Below, piece after piece: positions 35,902-47,520 of a stretch of DNA of 64,000 nt (its first letter is position 1; each line of letters begins with the position of its first letter). The notes under the pieces were generated by a model. It worked only from the letters and a program-made list of their open reading frames with translations, was not told where the DNA came from and made no database searches. This DNA is from Micropterix aruncella (taxonomy: Eukaryota; Arthropoda; Insecta; Lepidoptera; Micropterigidae). Location of the stretch: the NCBI GenBank assembly GCA_944548615.1, contig OX155952.1:26051224-26115223 (forward strand), written 5' to 3'. Position numbers and translations under genes: made by a program.

Positions 35902-38900
35902 TCAACGTGACGTTTTCTCAAGCTTTATTCGATTTGTGAACTTATCAAGTTCTATAACGATATTGCCTTGCTGGTCGCAGACTGCTTGAGGATATGTATC
36001 GTTTGGCAATTGAACGAATGTCGAACCGTCTTGCAGACTTCCGACGACGTTTTGGTAAGCGCCGGACGATATGGGTACTCCGAAAATTTGGTTCATTAAT
36101 ACTGGATAAGCTGCAAAACAAAATTTGTTTTTACAACGAGAAATAAATGGAATCAGATTACTACGAAATTCATTGTTGGCCAATTACCATATTTTCTCCT
36201 ATTAAAAGGATACGTTCTTGTTACTTAAAAATATTATATTCAAATAAAAATAAAAAATCACCTTGGCCGTCTTCTCCTGTCAAAATCAGCTGTCCTTCAG
36301 AATTGAGGGTAGCTTCTGTTATTGAATTACCTTCTAAGGATAATTCTGACATATTGTTTGCAGTGTCTTCATTTTTCATGTAACCGTGGTCATCGTTTAC
36401 TTGATACTGAAATACAAGTATTTTGAGTAAACGAAATCTGCATCAAATCAAAACCCTTATAGTATGTAAAGTATAACTGTATCTAAAACACACCACAGGC
36501 AGATGTCGAAGAGTAGCTCCATCAGGCAGTACCATAAAAGAAGAATCTGTATCCATCTGGATGATAGATAGGGTTCCATCGGAGTTCGTAATAGTTTGGA
36601 GTACCGTTGGACTTTCGGTCTGAAAAAGATAATTTCATTAGAATTCGAAATCGAATGCGATTACTCGTCACCATTTATTTCTACCTTTATTTTCGTTTGC
36701 AGATCCATTGCTAAATCGCTTTCTCCGCATTCCGGTAGCAAATCTTCTCTTCCATGGTACGTGTAACAGTTGATGACAATTTGGCGGAGAACCTTAGTCC
36801 ACGAGCTCTATGAAACGAAAAGGTTCATGTTGCAAAATGGAATTATGAAAGGATGCGTTAATACTGTGAGCCTTTAGGGGCACGAATGTGGCTAGTTCTG
36901 ATTTAGGTAGACCCCGTAAGTTACACTACCTTAAGGCAATGTATATAAATAAAACTACCAGTGACATAATGCCTTTGATCTATCGAAAATGTTGCCGCTG
37001 CCATCCATTCAGTCAGGGTTGTCACTTATCAATCTGTAATCGTCACTATTCTACTGAATTGGAATGAAATCGGTTTTCAAAAGTGATATAATAAATATGA
37101 TGTCCAATTAACAAACATTATGTTTTTGAATCACATAAGATCATGGTACACCAACTGAAGGCTGATTTGAGTTGATGATGAGTAACAGACTCAATGAGTC
37201 ATTTACTGACTTCAAACTCAAAACAAGTCAGTGCTGACAGGGTACTGCCATTGTGTAAATTGATTTCATGTCAGTACAGTGTTGTCGCTTCCGGTGCTCA
37301 CTTTAATATTCCTGCTGCGTATCTTCAAGTAAGACCTTGTCTAAATGCCGAAGTTAGTTGATGGTCAGTCGCTGGCACTGCATTATAAGATGACGTTGTG
37401 TCCTATGGAAAGTTTTATGCATTTTACCCCACTGACTAATAACCTCCATACACACAAAAGAAATAACTAAGGCTGATTGGCTGAATATAAACAGTGTGAG
37501 TCAGTTCTCTGCATCAGTATTGATGCTTGTAACTGACTTATGCTTGTAACTGACTTAATGTAAATCTGCGCCAATTGTAAACAGGTTCGAATTTCGAAAG
37601 TGTAAACAACTCGCCCCATATAAAATTAAAACATCTAACCTCTACAAAGCATACAAAACCATTGAGTGCTTTATGGGAGCAGATTCCCTCTCTTGCTCCT
37701 TGCCCCTCAATTCACAATTGCACTAAGTGAGGACGATTGTTGCGACACTGGTGGTTTTATTTACACTGTGCTTATTGTCGATCTGGCATAGGCATAACTG
37801 GAACTAGAGCTCAGGATTAGAGAGTAAGTATCTGAATCTGCTTCAATGGGGATGTATGCGCAAAAGTTTTGTAGGTAGTTCTAGCTATGACTTTTCCTCA
37901 GAGGTGTGAAGTGAATGACTCACCGTCCGAGCAAGCATCCATACGAAGCTCGGCATGTGAGGAGTGAGAGAGCACATAGATGAATTACTATATGCATATG
38001 AGGGAGAAGAATGACAACATTGCAGTTTGATTAACGGACAGTGTTGACAAATAGAAGGCATATTTTTCAGCCATAGTACCGTTAAAAAAAACGAAAAATG
38101 GCAATTTCTAGAAATATTTTCTTAAAATAATTAATATTAGATATTAATACTTTGACTGCCAATGCAGTTTCAGGATTCTGGTCTGAAATACAATATTATT
38201 ATATTGATTATTAAAAAACATAAAGAATGTACTTTATCAATAAAGTAATTCCGAATTGTCCCATAATTGTCCATGTAACAAAATATTCTTGCTAATGCCA
38301 ACTACGAGTATACTCATATTTGGCAGACTTTGAGTTAAGGTGTTGGATATTTTAACTTAGGGGATATTTTTTGTTGTTTTTAACAGCATTATGGCTGAAA
38401 AATGTGTTTGCCATTTGACAACGCTGCCCGCCCGACATACTGCCTTGTTTTCTTATTTCTCCCTCAGGTACATATACAATTTAATCAATGTGCTTCCTCT
38501 CTCCTCACATTCTGAGCTTTGTACGGATGCTTGCTTGGGCGAAGCGTCATTGCGAATAGTCGCCTTCTAGCAGGGGAAAACGGCTGTGAATATCCCCATC
38601 ACAATTTACCTCGAATTAAAAAGTCATAAATGGATGATTTAACGCTTACTTTAACTTTCTCATGTTCAGGTCGTGCGTCCATTCGAACGTTTGCCCACGG
38701 AAGCTCACTGGGCCACCAGGGCGGACGAAATGATTCACGACCCCATCCTGGTTTACCGCGTCCTGAAAACAACATTTTTTCTAATTCAATGGGCTCGATT
38801 GCGTACCTTTGTTAACTAAAATCAGCGAGCGAGACAGGTTAGAGGGGAGTATGAAATGAATGACTGTTACTTTTCCAGCATAAAACTGCCACTCCAACAT

Positions 38901-41900
38901 AAAGTGGCATAATGTAAGACCGGTCGAAATGTTTTCAAACTAATTCAGATAATTTTTTTGCGGCGAGTAGTTTTTGTGCGGGAAAAGATGCGATCCTTCG
39001 TTTTACATTCCGCTCTAATGCACAGCTCTGTCTTGTTTGCATGAACTATTTTCTGATATTAGTAAATAAATAAAATACAAACGGAGCTGCCATAGAATTC
39101 ACCGACCGAAGTCATAAAATATTATTACACTTCTGGGATGAGCAGTCCGGACTAACGACAGGGTGTGGTAAGTTGAGAACAGCTGTCTTGCCACACGTGA
39201 GCGTTCATCTTACCACCCATTCACTCCCCCTTCGAAGCCATAGAATTTGAGATGCGGAAATCGCGGTTTTAGATCATTTTTCTAAGAAGGAGTTAATTAA
39301 GTTCCTGGAGAGACCAAGATCTTTAAAAAGGTGAAACAGAGATTTAGCTGGCAGGCCATGAGCGCCAACTTCCACAGTGTGAAGGTGAACAGTGAAGCCG
39401 TTCCGGGTGACGGCGTTTGCGAGATCATGGTATTTTGATTTGTACTCGTGGCCTTTTGGGATATTTAATTCCCATGGAACAGTTAATTCTACAATAAGGG
39501 CTATCTTCTGAGACAGAGAGTAAAGAGTTAAATCTGGACGCAGGGCTGTAAATCTGAGCGAGCGAGGTTACTGGGGTCTGGAAGTGTATGCTGAAAGACA
39601 TTTAAATAAAATTTCAGTATCTCTGGCGTCCAGTCATACAACATTACTTTCCAGTGCGTTGGAGAAGGAATGCAAAAGTCGGATCCTTGGAATTACTTAG
39701 AATCAAATTTTTGGTTATTCTGGAGTTGGCGTAGAGCAGAGAGGGCAGTTTTAGAGCTAGCCCAAAATTGTGTTTGGACCTGAAGAGAGTCGAGGGGTCA
39801 GCTGGTTTGGCTAAGGACAACCAGGATTTTAAACTAGCTGTTACCAGTGCATCTAGAGGAGACAGTTGGGTTTTGGTGTAATCGTTAATAAGAAAGGGCC
39901 ATGACAAATGTGAAGTTAGATAATTGTCATAGATCCAAGCCTTATGAGGGCCAGAAATTAGCAAGGCATCTATCTTTGACAGACAACTACTGAAATGTTC
40001 TATAACATGATCACCAGAGAAATCTTTTCCTTGACAGGTGATTTTCCTGCCAAAAGTTTGAAATGGAACAAAGAAACGCAATAAAGCCGAATAAATACAT
40101 ATAAATACATGGCATTACTATATTTCCTCGCCATTTAATGGAAGCTGCATACAAACGACTCATAAGTTTTGCATTTTATGAGAACATAAAAAAGCTAAGG
40201 TCAGTGCAAAAACTAGCATGTGTATGAAGACGCATCCAAGAAGGCACTAGAACTTGGAATATGAAAGGGACAACCAAAGAGTGATAGCTCGATGATTAGT
40301 CCTGAAGGCGATGACCTTGTTAACAGGTTGGCGCGCTGTACGCCTACAGTCTCTCGACCTCGAATAATAATCTTGTATAAAATTACTACGCCTACCAAAG
40401 TAAGCTTCTTATACTGGCATAAGGAAACGATGTCACTTGTGTCACCGCACAAATAATTTAAGTCGCCTTAGGGCATATTAACCGTTTAAATGCTAATACC
40501 TTTGATCGGTGGTTTTTCCGCTGCGACAACTCGTGAGCGGCCGATCTCCGTATTCATGCAATTATGTAACTATATGCGAATAAAGTCGCCTTCATTAACA
40601 CTTTAACAGCGGCTGATTTTTATAGCGCGTGTTAACGTTGCCCGCGGGCTTATTTTGGCATTATTGTAACGGCTATAAAAAATAACCTGATTAGATACAG
40701 AAACAAATTGATTTGTATCTATTAGACTAACTATTATATATTTCTTATGGCATTAGTATCCCATTTTCACAAACAATTGACATTGATCGATTTCCCTAGG
40801 CTGATAAGTGTGGTCTTTGTTCGTCACTGATTCTGCGACTCGTCTCCCAGGTGAACTGGTTGCAGGATCCATCGCCTATAAAATGGACTGAGGGCCAATA
40901 GATATATAGGCCACAATGGCCCTATATAGGCCACAATGGCCCTAAAAGTAGGGCTAACTGCGGGTAGCCATGTTATCGGTTATCCCCCCCATACCATCAT
41001 ACTTACATCAAAAATGTAAAAAAGACATACTTACGCAAGGAATACTTCAGCATCAATGGAATAAACGCTCGCAGCTGAGCCTGCGTCATCTTTTCCACGG
41101 GCGTCGGTATCCCGTCATGGACTAGAGCCGGTAACTCAAATAGATTGGGATCTCCGGCTACCGGCGGAGGTGTCTGTTCGGCTATCGCTTTATTCAGCTT
41201 TTCAAGTATGACCAGCTGGAGATTTCTGACGACCGATTCCAGGGGCTTCGCTCCGAACACTTTGAACGAGTTGGCAGCACCGGGGGAAGCGATGACGACA
41301 ATCGCTTGCTGTCCGACGCGGGTTGCAAATTCGTCTATCGTTTGCTGAAACCGAATTGCTCAGTTTAGATCGTGGCTCAGATGTTATGCATGGCAGAAGA
41401 TGCAGAAGCAAAGGGTAAATAAAGGTTATTATTAACCAGCAGTCTGAACATCGGCAATATTATGCAGGTGATACTGTCGTAATTGCCAGCAGCGTGGAAG
41501 AAGTCCAGCTCCTCACGACTATGTTGCAAGAGTATGTGAAGAATATGGGTTACACCTGAGCACTACAAACACCAAATGGTAAAGTGTCAAAAGAACCCAC
41601 AGAATAATTACAGCTTCCAGAATTCGACTGGCTGCAATTTAAACGGCATGGTGAAGCGAAGGGCAACCAAAAGGCCAGTGGGCCTGAAGAATAGGAATTA
41701 TGAAGATCGCTTGGAATTACTTCTAAACAAAGGACAAATGGGGGATCCGATTGAGACATATAAAATTCTCACAAATTATTACGATATACCTGGGCAAAAG
41801 AATATTTACAAATTTAACGTCAACACAAAAATCCTTGTCACAGCAAAAAACTAAATGGTGCAAAATGTAAATCTAATTCTCTAAAGAACATTCTGCAAAA

Positions 41901-44900
41901 TAGAGCTGAGGACATTTGGAAAAAAAACTACCATTTGAAGTAATTAGGGCAAGCTCTGTCAATAAATTTAAAAACAGACTCAATTTGTACTTCGGTTATA
42001 CAAAATCGGTTATATTGTTTATGACTAGATTTACAAGATCTGATCTGGATGTATCAGCAAAGCTGTCTGTCCAGAATAAATAATAATAAAGACTGGAATA
42101 TGACCATGCAGATAAAAATCAGCATGAAAAAATCACAAGTGCATTATTTAAGTAGAAAGTTATTTTGCTGAAGAATTATCAATTTAAGCTTGAAGATCAA
42201 AAGCTTTCTAAGATGCTTCTTATTCCTAATATCAATGTATGTAATATAAGCTGAATGCTTACAGACATCACGCCAAGAAAGACGGGATGCCAAGAAGCAA
42301 ACTTATTACTTTGCTTTGTCATGGCATCACTGATAGATACAATATTATGCATCTAATTATTCAAGGTAAAATTGCTGAAGATGTCCGGAACAAAGAACAT
42401 CTTGACTTGGGAATTTATGAGAATTGTTTCCGAAATACACCACATTGCTGTACTGAGCTTCAGCCAACAAAGTTTTAATATCGGACATAGCAAACAGAAG
42501 AAGAAGAGCAGTATGAAACGGCCATTTCTGAGAAATAAGAATCTATATTATAGCCAGAAGAAAAAGACAAACGTTAATCCAAGCAGCTACAAGAACAAAA
42601 CTATCTATTAAGTAGTAGTAATTAGTAATTAATACCTTTAATACCAAAGTAATTATTACCTTTAATTTTCTGACAAGCTTGTTCTGCTGTCGTTTTCTAA
42701 TTGATGGATCCGTTTCAAAGATGTGTGGCCGCTTCTTTTTTCTTGTCGATGCGATAGCTGCAGCAGCTGCTACACCTTCGGGACCTGTGGTTTTATATTG
42801 GGGTTAGTTTTTATTGATAAGCACCCGTCCAGTTATTCTGTAAATGTAACTAATCAAAATAAAAGAATAAAAAAAGTTTTTTTTTAAGTGATAATATGGT
42901 GTCACACTCTGATATATATATATACAATATTGAACATATAATTATTCCAGGTAAAAATGCTGAAGATATCCGGAACAAACATACGGATATGTAGTTTTAT
43001 ATAAGGATTAGTTTTTTTAGTGAGCACCCTTCTAGTGATTCTGTGAATGAAGCTAATCAGAAAAAAACCACAAAAAAAAACTCGAAAAAAAATGGAATCA
43101 ACTTTTTTTTTTACATAAGTATAATGACAAAAAATATAGTAAAAATGATACAAAAGTTTTTTAATTTAGAACATTGTTTTCGAGGAAAAGCATCCTTTAT
43201 GTTCAACTTTCGGATATTCAGTTTTTTTTCTCAAATATAAAAGCCTAAATCAAAAAAACTAGTTGTTGATTCTCGACTTAGCGTTTACTTGAAATACGGT
43301 CACAAAACTAAAAACAACCTAATAACAAAAAACCATTAAAAAAAAGAGTTGGAATCATTCTTTTATGTTTTTTTTGTTTAGTTTTATGTGTAGAATCACC
43401 CACTACCCTGGTGCTCGCCAATAAAAACTAACCCTGAATTTAGCATTGACCGATCGAGGTAGATATTGTAACGCATGGGAGCGTTCACTTCGCCTATTCA
43501 CTCTCCTCAAGTTAAGAAGTCCTCCTCAACTTTTTTGGGAAGGAATGACCAACATCTTAAAATTATTCAATGATACTCAGCTACTAGCCCTAGCATGCTA
43601 TGCTATGAGAGCTCATCTCTACAATGGCTAATTTTAGAATATCTATGCTTTAAGAGCCATCCAGACTCTAGCCGAGAAGCCCCGAGAACACCCGAGAAAC
43701 GTAAATGTGAATGGTTTCTTGTCTCTCGTTCTCGCTCTCGCCTGTTCTCCGTTCATTGTTGGTATTTTTGCCCGTGAAAAACGGTTTCTCAGGTGAGAAA
43801 AGAGAACACTATCACATTCTCGTTTTGTCAGTGCCGATTAGTGAGTGGCGGAGAGTGCACATTTATTTTGTCTTACTACGTAAATTTTCTGTTTCGTTTT
43901 GAAAATGTGGAATAACGATTTGGAATTAAAGTTCTTTTAATTCCAATTTAAAATCTTGTTAAGCAAATTTTCAAAATCAATAGTTGACATCCTGGTAAAC
44001 TTTTTAAATTCCTCACTTGGTTCATCAAATAGTTCATCCAATTGTTTTTGCATTCTAAAACTGAAAGAGCAAGATAGATCGTATTTATGTTATAAAGAGA
44101 AAATAATGATTATAGTTATAACGAGAAAATAAATTACGAACCTTGTTCTATTTCTATGAATATGCGTCATCCACCTTTACCTGTACTTTCTTTTGTTCTC
44201 AATTGTATTTTTGGTTACAGCATCTACAAAATTACAATATGCAATGGCACAAAGGGCCAAACCTGCTGCAATTTGAATAACGATGGAAATGACGGTATAG
44301 ATGAAATCGAATAGTCAGTTATTTTATAACTGATAATATTCCTTTTTATATTTTGACTATTTGTATTTTTCATCTATACCTACTTAGGTATTTTGGCACC
44401 TCAAATAGTTTTTTAGAAGACCTTTATATTTTTATTGTAAATTTATTTAATAATTGTTTCTTCCGTTTAAAAAAAAATAGTCAATCTGTTTAAAAAATTA
44501 TTTTTACACATAAGGTATAACACATTATCTTGTAAAAAGAATTTGACTATGCCAAGAGTAGGGATTCCTACCAACTGGTTTATTTTATAAAATAAAAAAA
44601 TAAAACAAAAAAATGTCATCCATAACAGTAATATCGTCCATACCGAATAGGGACGAGAACATGAGTGAGAATATCTTGAGTGTGGACATATTGCTTGTTC
44701 TTGCGAGAAGTCTCGGCGAAACTTCTTGCCAAGGCTTCTCGCCTTGAGTCTGGACGGCACATAAACTTAAGTTAATCCCATATCACAATGGACCTATAAT
44801 TTCTTTAATTGATATTTGATAATATATAATATTTTACCAGCCGTTGCCAATCTGTCGGTGATACTTTTTGAGTTTGACGTAAAGGCCACATATTCCGATT

Positions 44901-46890
44901 CGTCGTAGGGTGAATCGACGCATACAGAAACGCATTCATCATCCGATGTATTCGTGAGGTAACTTACCTAAGTAACAATAAATAAAATACAAGAAAATAC
45001 AAACGGAGCTGCCATGGAATTCACCGACCTAATACTAACGAAGAGCAAAATAATAGTAATGCTAACGAATTTGAATACACGTACCGAGGTTATATAAAAT
45101 TAAGAATAGGTTTAACAAATTAAATTGCGTTTCTCATGAGGACAAACGTATGTGGAATTTTGAAAATATTTTTTTCTTCGCTAGATATGTATTGTACCCT
45201 ATATATATACACTGTTACCTTAATGGTTGGCTAAAAAACATTGATTTTTAGCTTAGTCTTCATTTGTTTTTTTTTTAATGCAAAAAAACAGTGATTATTC
45301 GTTTATTCAATCTTTTGCATTGTCCCTGAATTACCCACATTGCTGATTATTTTAAAATCTAACCGATTCGGCCATTGCCATTGTCATACTAGAATAGACT
45401 GCGTGAGTAAAAAAGGTGGATTGTGAGTGAATGTGATAGCGGAATAGAAAGAGATAGCTGCACATGCCCCTCCCCCTCTATCCTTATCTGGTCGCGCATG
45501 CATGTTTATCATCATATAGCAGACATATTATGGCGTCGAAGCATTGCCATAGTGATATATTTACGCGTGTCTAGCACATTCGCGACTAAACAAGGATAGA
45601 GGGAGGGGCCATATGCAGCTTTCTCTTTCTATTCTTGTATCGATTTATCAGCTGGTCGCGTGGTCTATTCTAGCCCTTGGAGTAAAAGGGTATTTTCATG
45701 GATGCATCTGTCTCTTTTGCAGGATTTTCGGCGACATCGACCTTAAAGTACTATAACTACGAAACTACTACACCAATCATAAAAAGAACAACTACACAAT
45801 GATTGCATTGAAATTTCGAATATAGAAAATTGAAATATCATTTTGTAAAACGATTAGATAATTATGAATAAATATGAGAACGTCAAAGAAGTGAAAAAAA
45901 CGCGGAACCAGATCTGGTCGTATCATACTCAACGGATAATTGTTTCAGAACCAGATTTGGTCGTATCATACTCAAGGGGTTAATATGTCTCTGGATTCAG
46001 TAAAAAAAAAGAATGGGTATTTTGGACCCACTTTTTCAAAAGCTGTAAACCATATACCAATGGAATGATCTCTTTATGTAGAACATTTATAACTAGAGCG
46101 ACTGATCTAAATTATGAGCCGTTTCTAAGTTATATCCTATTAAATATGGATAATTACCTGATATACCTAGAACACCTAATACATCCAGGCATTGTATTTT
46201 TAATAACTGTTGAAAATAAAACCGTCGCAGACTACCCGAAATGATAAAGTACGTACGCTGTATGAGTACAAACTATATGCAACTAAGAATGCTAGTTTTT
46301 GAGCAGTATATGGAGGGGAAATACTTAAACTCTGTAATGTGTCTCATGATTTCATTGCCGCTTTTGTTTACTGAAGTATCTAATATGCTAATATCAGCTA
46401 TCCAAAGTGGTGTGTCCAGTGACCGTACATCATAATATACTATCTTTTATGAATCTTCACTGCAAATAATATATTTTAAATAAATAACTAGCGTCATAGT
46501 AACATTGGGTGTTTGTGTAATTAGCCATAATTAAGAAGATTCCGAACTTCAAAACAGCTCATAATTGAATTAAGTTGTAGTAGTAATAAATATTCTGGAT
46601 AAATAGGTTTTTCCAATGGTAAATATGTTATTGTTATTGAAGAGGTGGGCCCCAGCGCCCCCATACATTTTTGCACACTGTCCTTTCCCGAGATAGAGCT
46701 CGAGTGAAGATTTGTCATTTACATATTGCATGGGAAAGTAAACATACAAACCCATCATTTAAAAATTCTTACCAAAAATACACTGAAAGAAAATAGGCTC
46801 TTGTAAAAACCAAAAGTAAAAAAACTATTCAACCTTGATTTAGGTAATACAAACCTCAACCATATCGAAACTGTTGTCAATGGCGCTCAT
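35902..46890 (-). CDS. Diverged tandem paralogue of ewg/NRF1
   Basis: Nine exons: 46890-46855, 44967-44838, 42784-42660, 41344-41035, 38762-38650, 36807-36685, 36619-36494, 36406-36262 and 36110-35902. All have GT/AG borders and sum to 1317 bases, one open frame of 438 codons. The DNA-binding region (about residues 70-275) keeps RKKKRPHIFETDPSIRKRQQ, VGQQAIVV, MTQAQLRAFIPLMLKYS, RGKPGWGRESFRPPWWP, PWANVRMDAR and YHGREDLLP. The N-terminus and activation region (QTITNSDGTLSIIQM, EATLNSEGQLILTGEDG) are strongly diverged. Exons 42784, 38762 and 36807 equal the ewg exons in length (125, 113 and 123 bases) and phase, so the gene arose by DNA duplication. The 45-codon ewg exon and the alternative last exon are missing. 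The start may lie further upstream, since the frame stays open to the acceptor. Likely a sequence-specific transcription factor or a competitor of ewg. Confidence 0.93.
36880..37845. other. Intron of the ewg paralogue, left part
   Basis: No gene is seen. A 17-base unit (atgcttgtaactgactt) is repeated twice in tandem at about 37524-37558. Confidence 0.5.
37848..38597. mobile_element. 750-bp foldback MITE in ewg paralogue intron
   Basis: Arms of about 240 bases are inverted copies: both read GGGGAT at the ends, then gcaagcatcc, tgtgaggag, gagggagaa and ttttcagccata toward a central spacer near 38090-38380. No coding capacity. Its right end lies about 50 bases from the exon 38650-38762. Target duplication not resolved. 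Confidence 0.8.
38787..39060. mobile_element. Palindromic MITE family D, truncated copy
   Basis: Starts caatgggctcgattgcgt and follows the 59171-59493 copy through the tttccag/cataaaac, ttcaaactaattc and tctgtcttg segments. It stops near 39060, where the 3' end of a non-LTR retrotransposon begins, so that insertion truncated it. Confidence 0.75.
39070..40081 (-). mobile_element. Non-LTR retrotransposon L1x, 5'-truncated
   Basis: The minus-strand frame 40081-39644 includes KAWIYDNYLTSHLSWPFLINDY, LKSWLSLAKPADPSTLFRSKHNFGL and LILSNSKDPTFAF. Broken frames then include VPWELNIPKG and TVEVGAHGLPAKSLFHLFKDLGL. These are typical of the C-terminal part of one arthropod/cnidarian reverse-transcriptase family (VPWE ... 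VEVG motifs). The 3' end carries the acttctggg ... gtttgtattttattt segment shared with 19620, 44985 and 47930. Confidence 0.8.
40090..41030. other. Intronic stretch with 20-bp duplication
   Basis: At 40902-40941 a 20-base unit (tataggccacaatggcccta) is repeated head to tail. No gene seen; the 40213-40452 frame is unsupported. Confidence 0.55.
41440..42480 (+). mobile_element. RTE-like retrotransposon relic with another LINE end inside it
   Basis: Plus strand near 41465 reads YYAGDTVVIASSVEE, a mutated YADD reverse-transcriptase motif. The same element resumes at about 42290-42480 with LLCHGITDRYNIMHLIIQGKI, the usual C-terminal motif of RTE elements. Between them (about 41576-42085) lies an L2x tail (frame 41576-41854 with RRATKRPVGLKNRNYEDRLELL and IETYKILTNYYDI), ending in an (aat)n-type tail near 42078. 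A second fragment of the IIQGKI region is at 42930-42990. It all lies in the ewg paralogue intron between exons 41344 and 42660. Confidence 0.8.
42785..43640. other. Intron of ewg paralogue, AT-rich
   Basis: Apart from an RTE scrap at 42930-42990, nothing was recognised. Multiple A and T runs dominate. Confidence 0.5.
43650..44765 (-). mobile_element. PIF/Harbinger-type element, decayed
   Basis: Inverted ends read gagccatccagactctagccgagaa from the left and gtgccgtccagactcaaggcgagaa from the right. The minus strand inside carries MQKQLDELFDEPSEEFKKFT followed by RMSTIDFENLLNKI (about 44055-43935). The RMS-xx-FxxLL pattern is the N-terminal DNA-binding region of Harbinger nucleases. An upstream minus-strand piece near 44290-44190 (IAAGLALCAIAYCNF) fits the variable start. 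The catalytic domain is absent, so the element is non-autonomous. Confidence 0.75.
44985..45040 (-). mobile_element. L1x retrotransposon 3' tip
   Basis: Only about 55 bases match the terminal aatacaaacggagctgcc-atggaattcaccgacc segment of the longer L1x copies. An extremely 5'-truncated insertion. Confidence 0.65.
45388..45672. mobile_element. Foldback MITE abutting MITE C copy 3
   Basis: Outer ends ctagaatagac are inverted. The arms share atagaaagaga, agctgca, gcccctccc and ctctatcctt, then ggtcgcg or its complement. It ends at 45672, one base before the family C MITE at 45674, which probably inserted at its right edge. Confidence 0.75.
45674..45979. mobile_element. TTAA-flanked MITE family C, copy 3
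   Basis: A 306-bp copy with CCCTTGGAGTA at the left and TTAA at 45980-45983 on the right. The left flank reads CTAG in place of TTAA, so one target duplicate is mutated or was copied from the neighbouring element's end. Internal sequence is nearly identical to the other two copies. Confidence 0.88.
45990..46850. other. Intron 1 of the ewg paralogue, right part
   Basis: No recognised gene or repeat. The frames at 46241-46435 and 46521-46758 lack family resemblance. Confidence 0.5.
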
Positions 46891-47159
46891 AATATACGCC
46901 AAAATATCGGCAGAGAATCGTTCTGAAAAACATATTATCATTAGAGAGAATTGCATAATAATAATAGACGCATAGTACACAGGTATATCTCGACTTTTCC
47001 GTCTGTAAAAAAACTGGCAATGCGCCAAAATAATAACAAGAAAATGTCAGATTCAATCCCTAGCAATCCGCAAAATATCTTTATTTGCCGCGTGATTAAA
47101 CGCATAAAATAAAGCGCGCCATGCCAAAGAGCACCCCAAATATTTGAATTAAAATGATA

Positions 47160-47460
47160 TTCCCGCAATTATTTACATTTTGGCCGCCATTTTCTGTGGG
47201 CCTGCGCCGTGGGATATTTTTGATTAGCGGGGGTGGGAGGTCGCCGATCTTCGCAGGCCTCTTTCGGACGGTAAATAAACTTGAGTTGTTGACAAAGTGA
47301 GTAGTTTTTGTTTTAAAACTTTGTTATAACTTACTTATCACTGGGTTTTAGCGGGATCGCGCTACGACGCCCTTCCGTTTCACGAATCACCAACAAAAAT
47401 AGTTTCGCAAAATGACAGCTGTCAAACTTACGCGAGATTCTTGTACGGCGCGATTTTTGA
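47160..47460 (-). promoter_or_regulatory. Candidate promoter of ewg paralogue
   Basis: A GC- and CpG-rich island in AT-rich DNA, 270-570 bases upstream of the first recognised exon. On the minus strand it contains aaaATGGCGGC, a match to the YY1/Pleiohomeotic-type core, and TGCGCAGGC, resembling half of the NRF1/ewg palindrome. Promoter function is inferred from position and composition. Confidence 0.45.
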
Positions 47461-47520
47461 AATCTTTCATAGTTTTGTCGTTTTACATCGTATATTATGG
47501 TAATTTAAGTCTCTTTTTTA

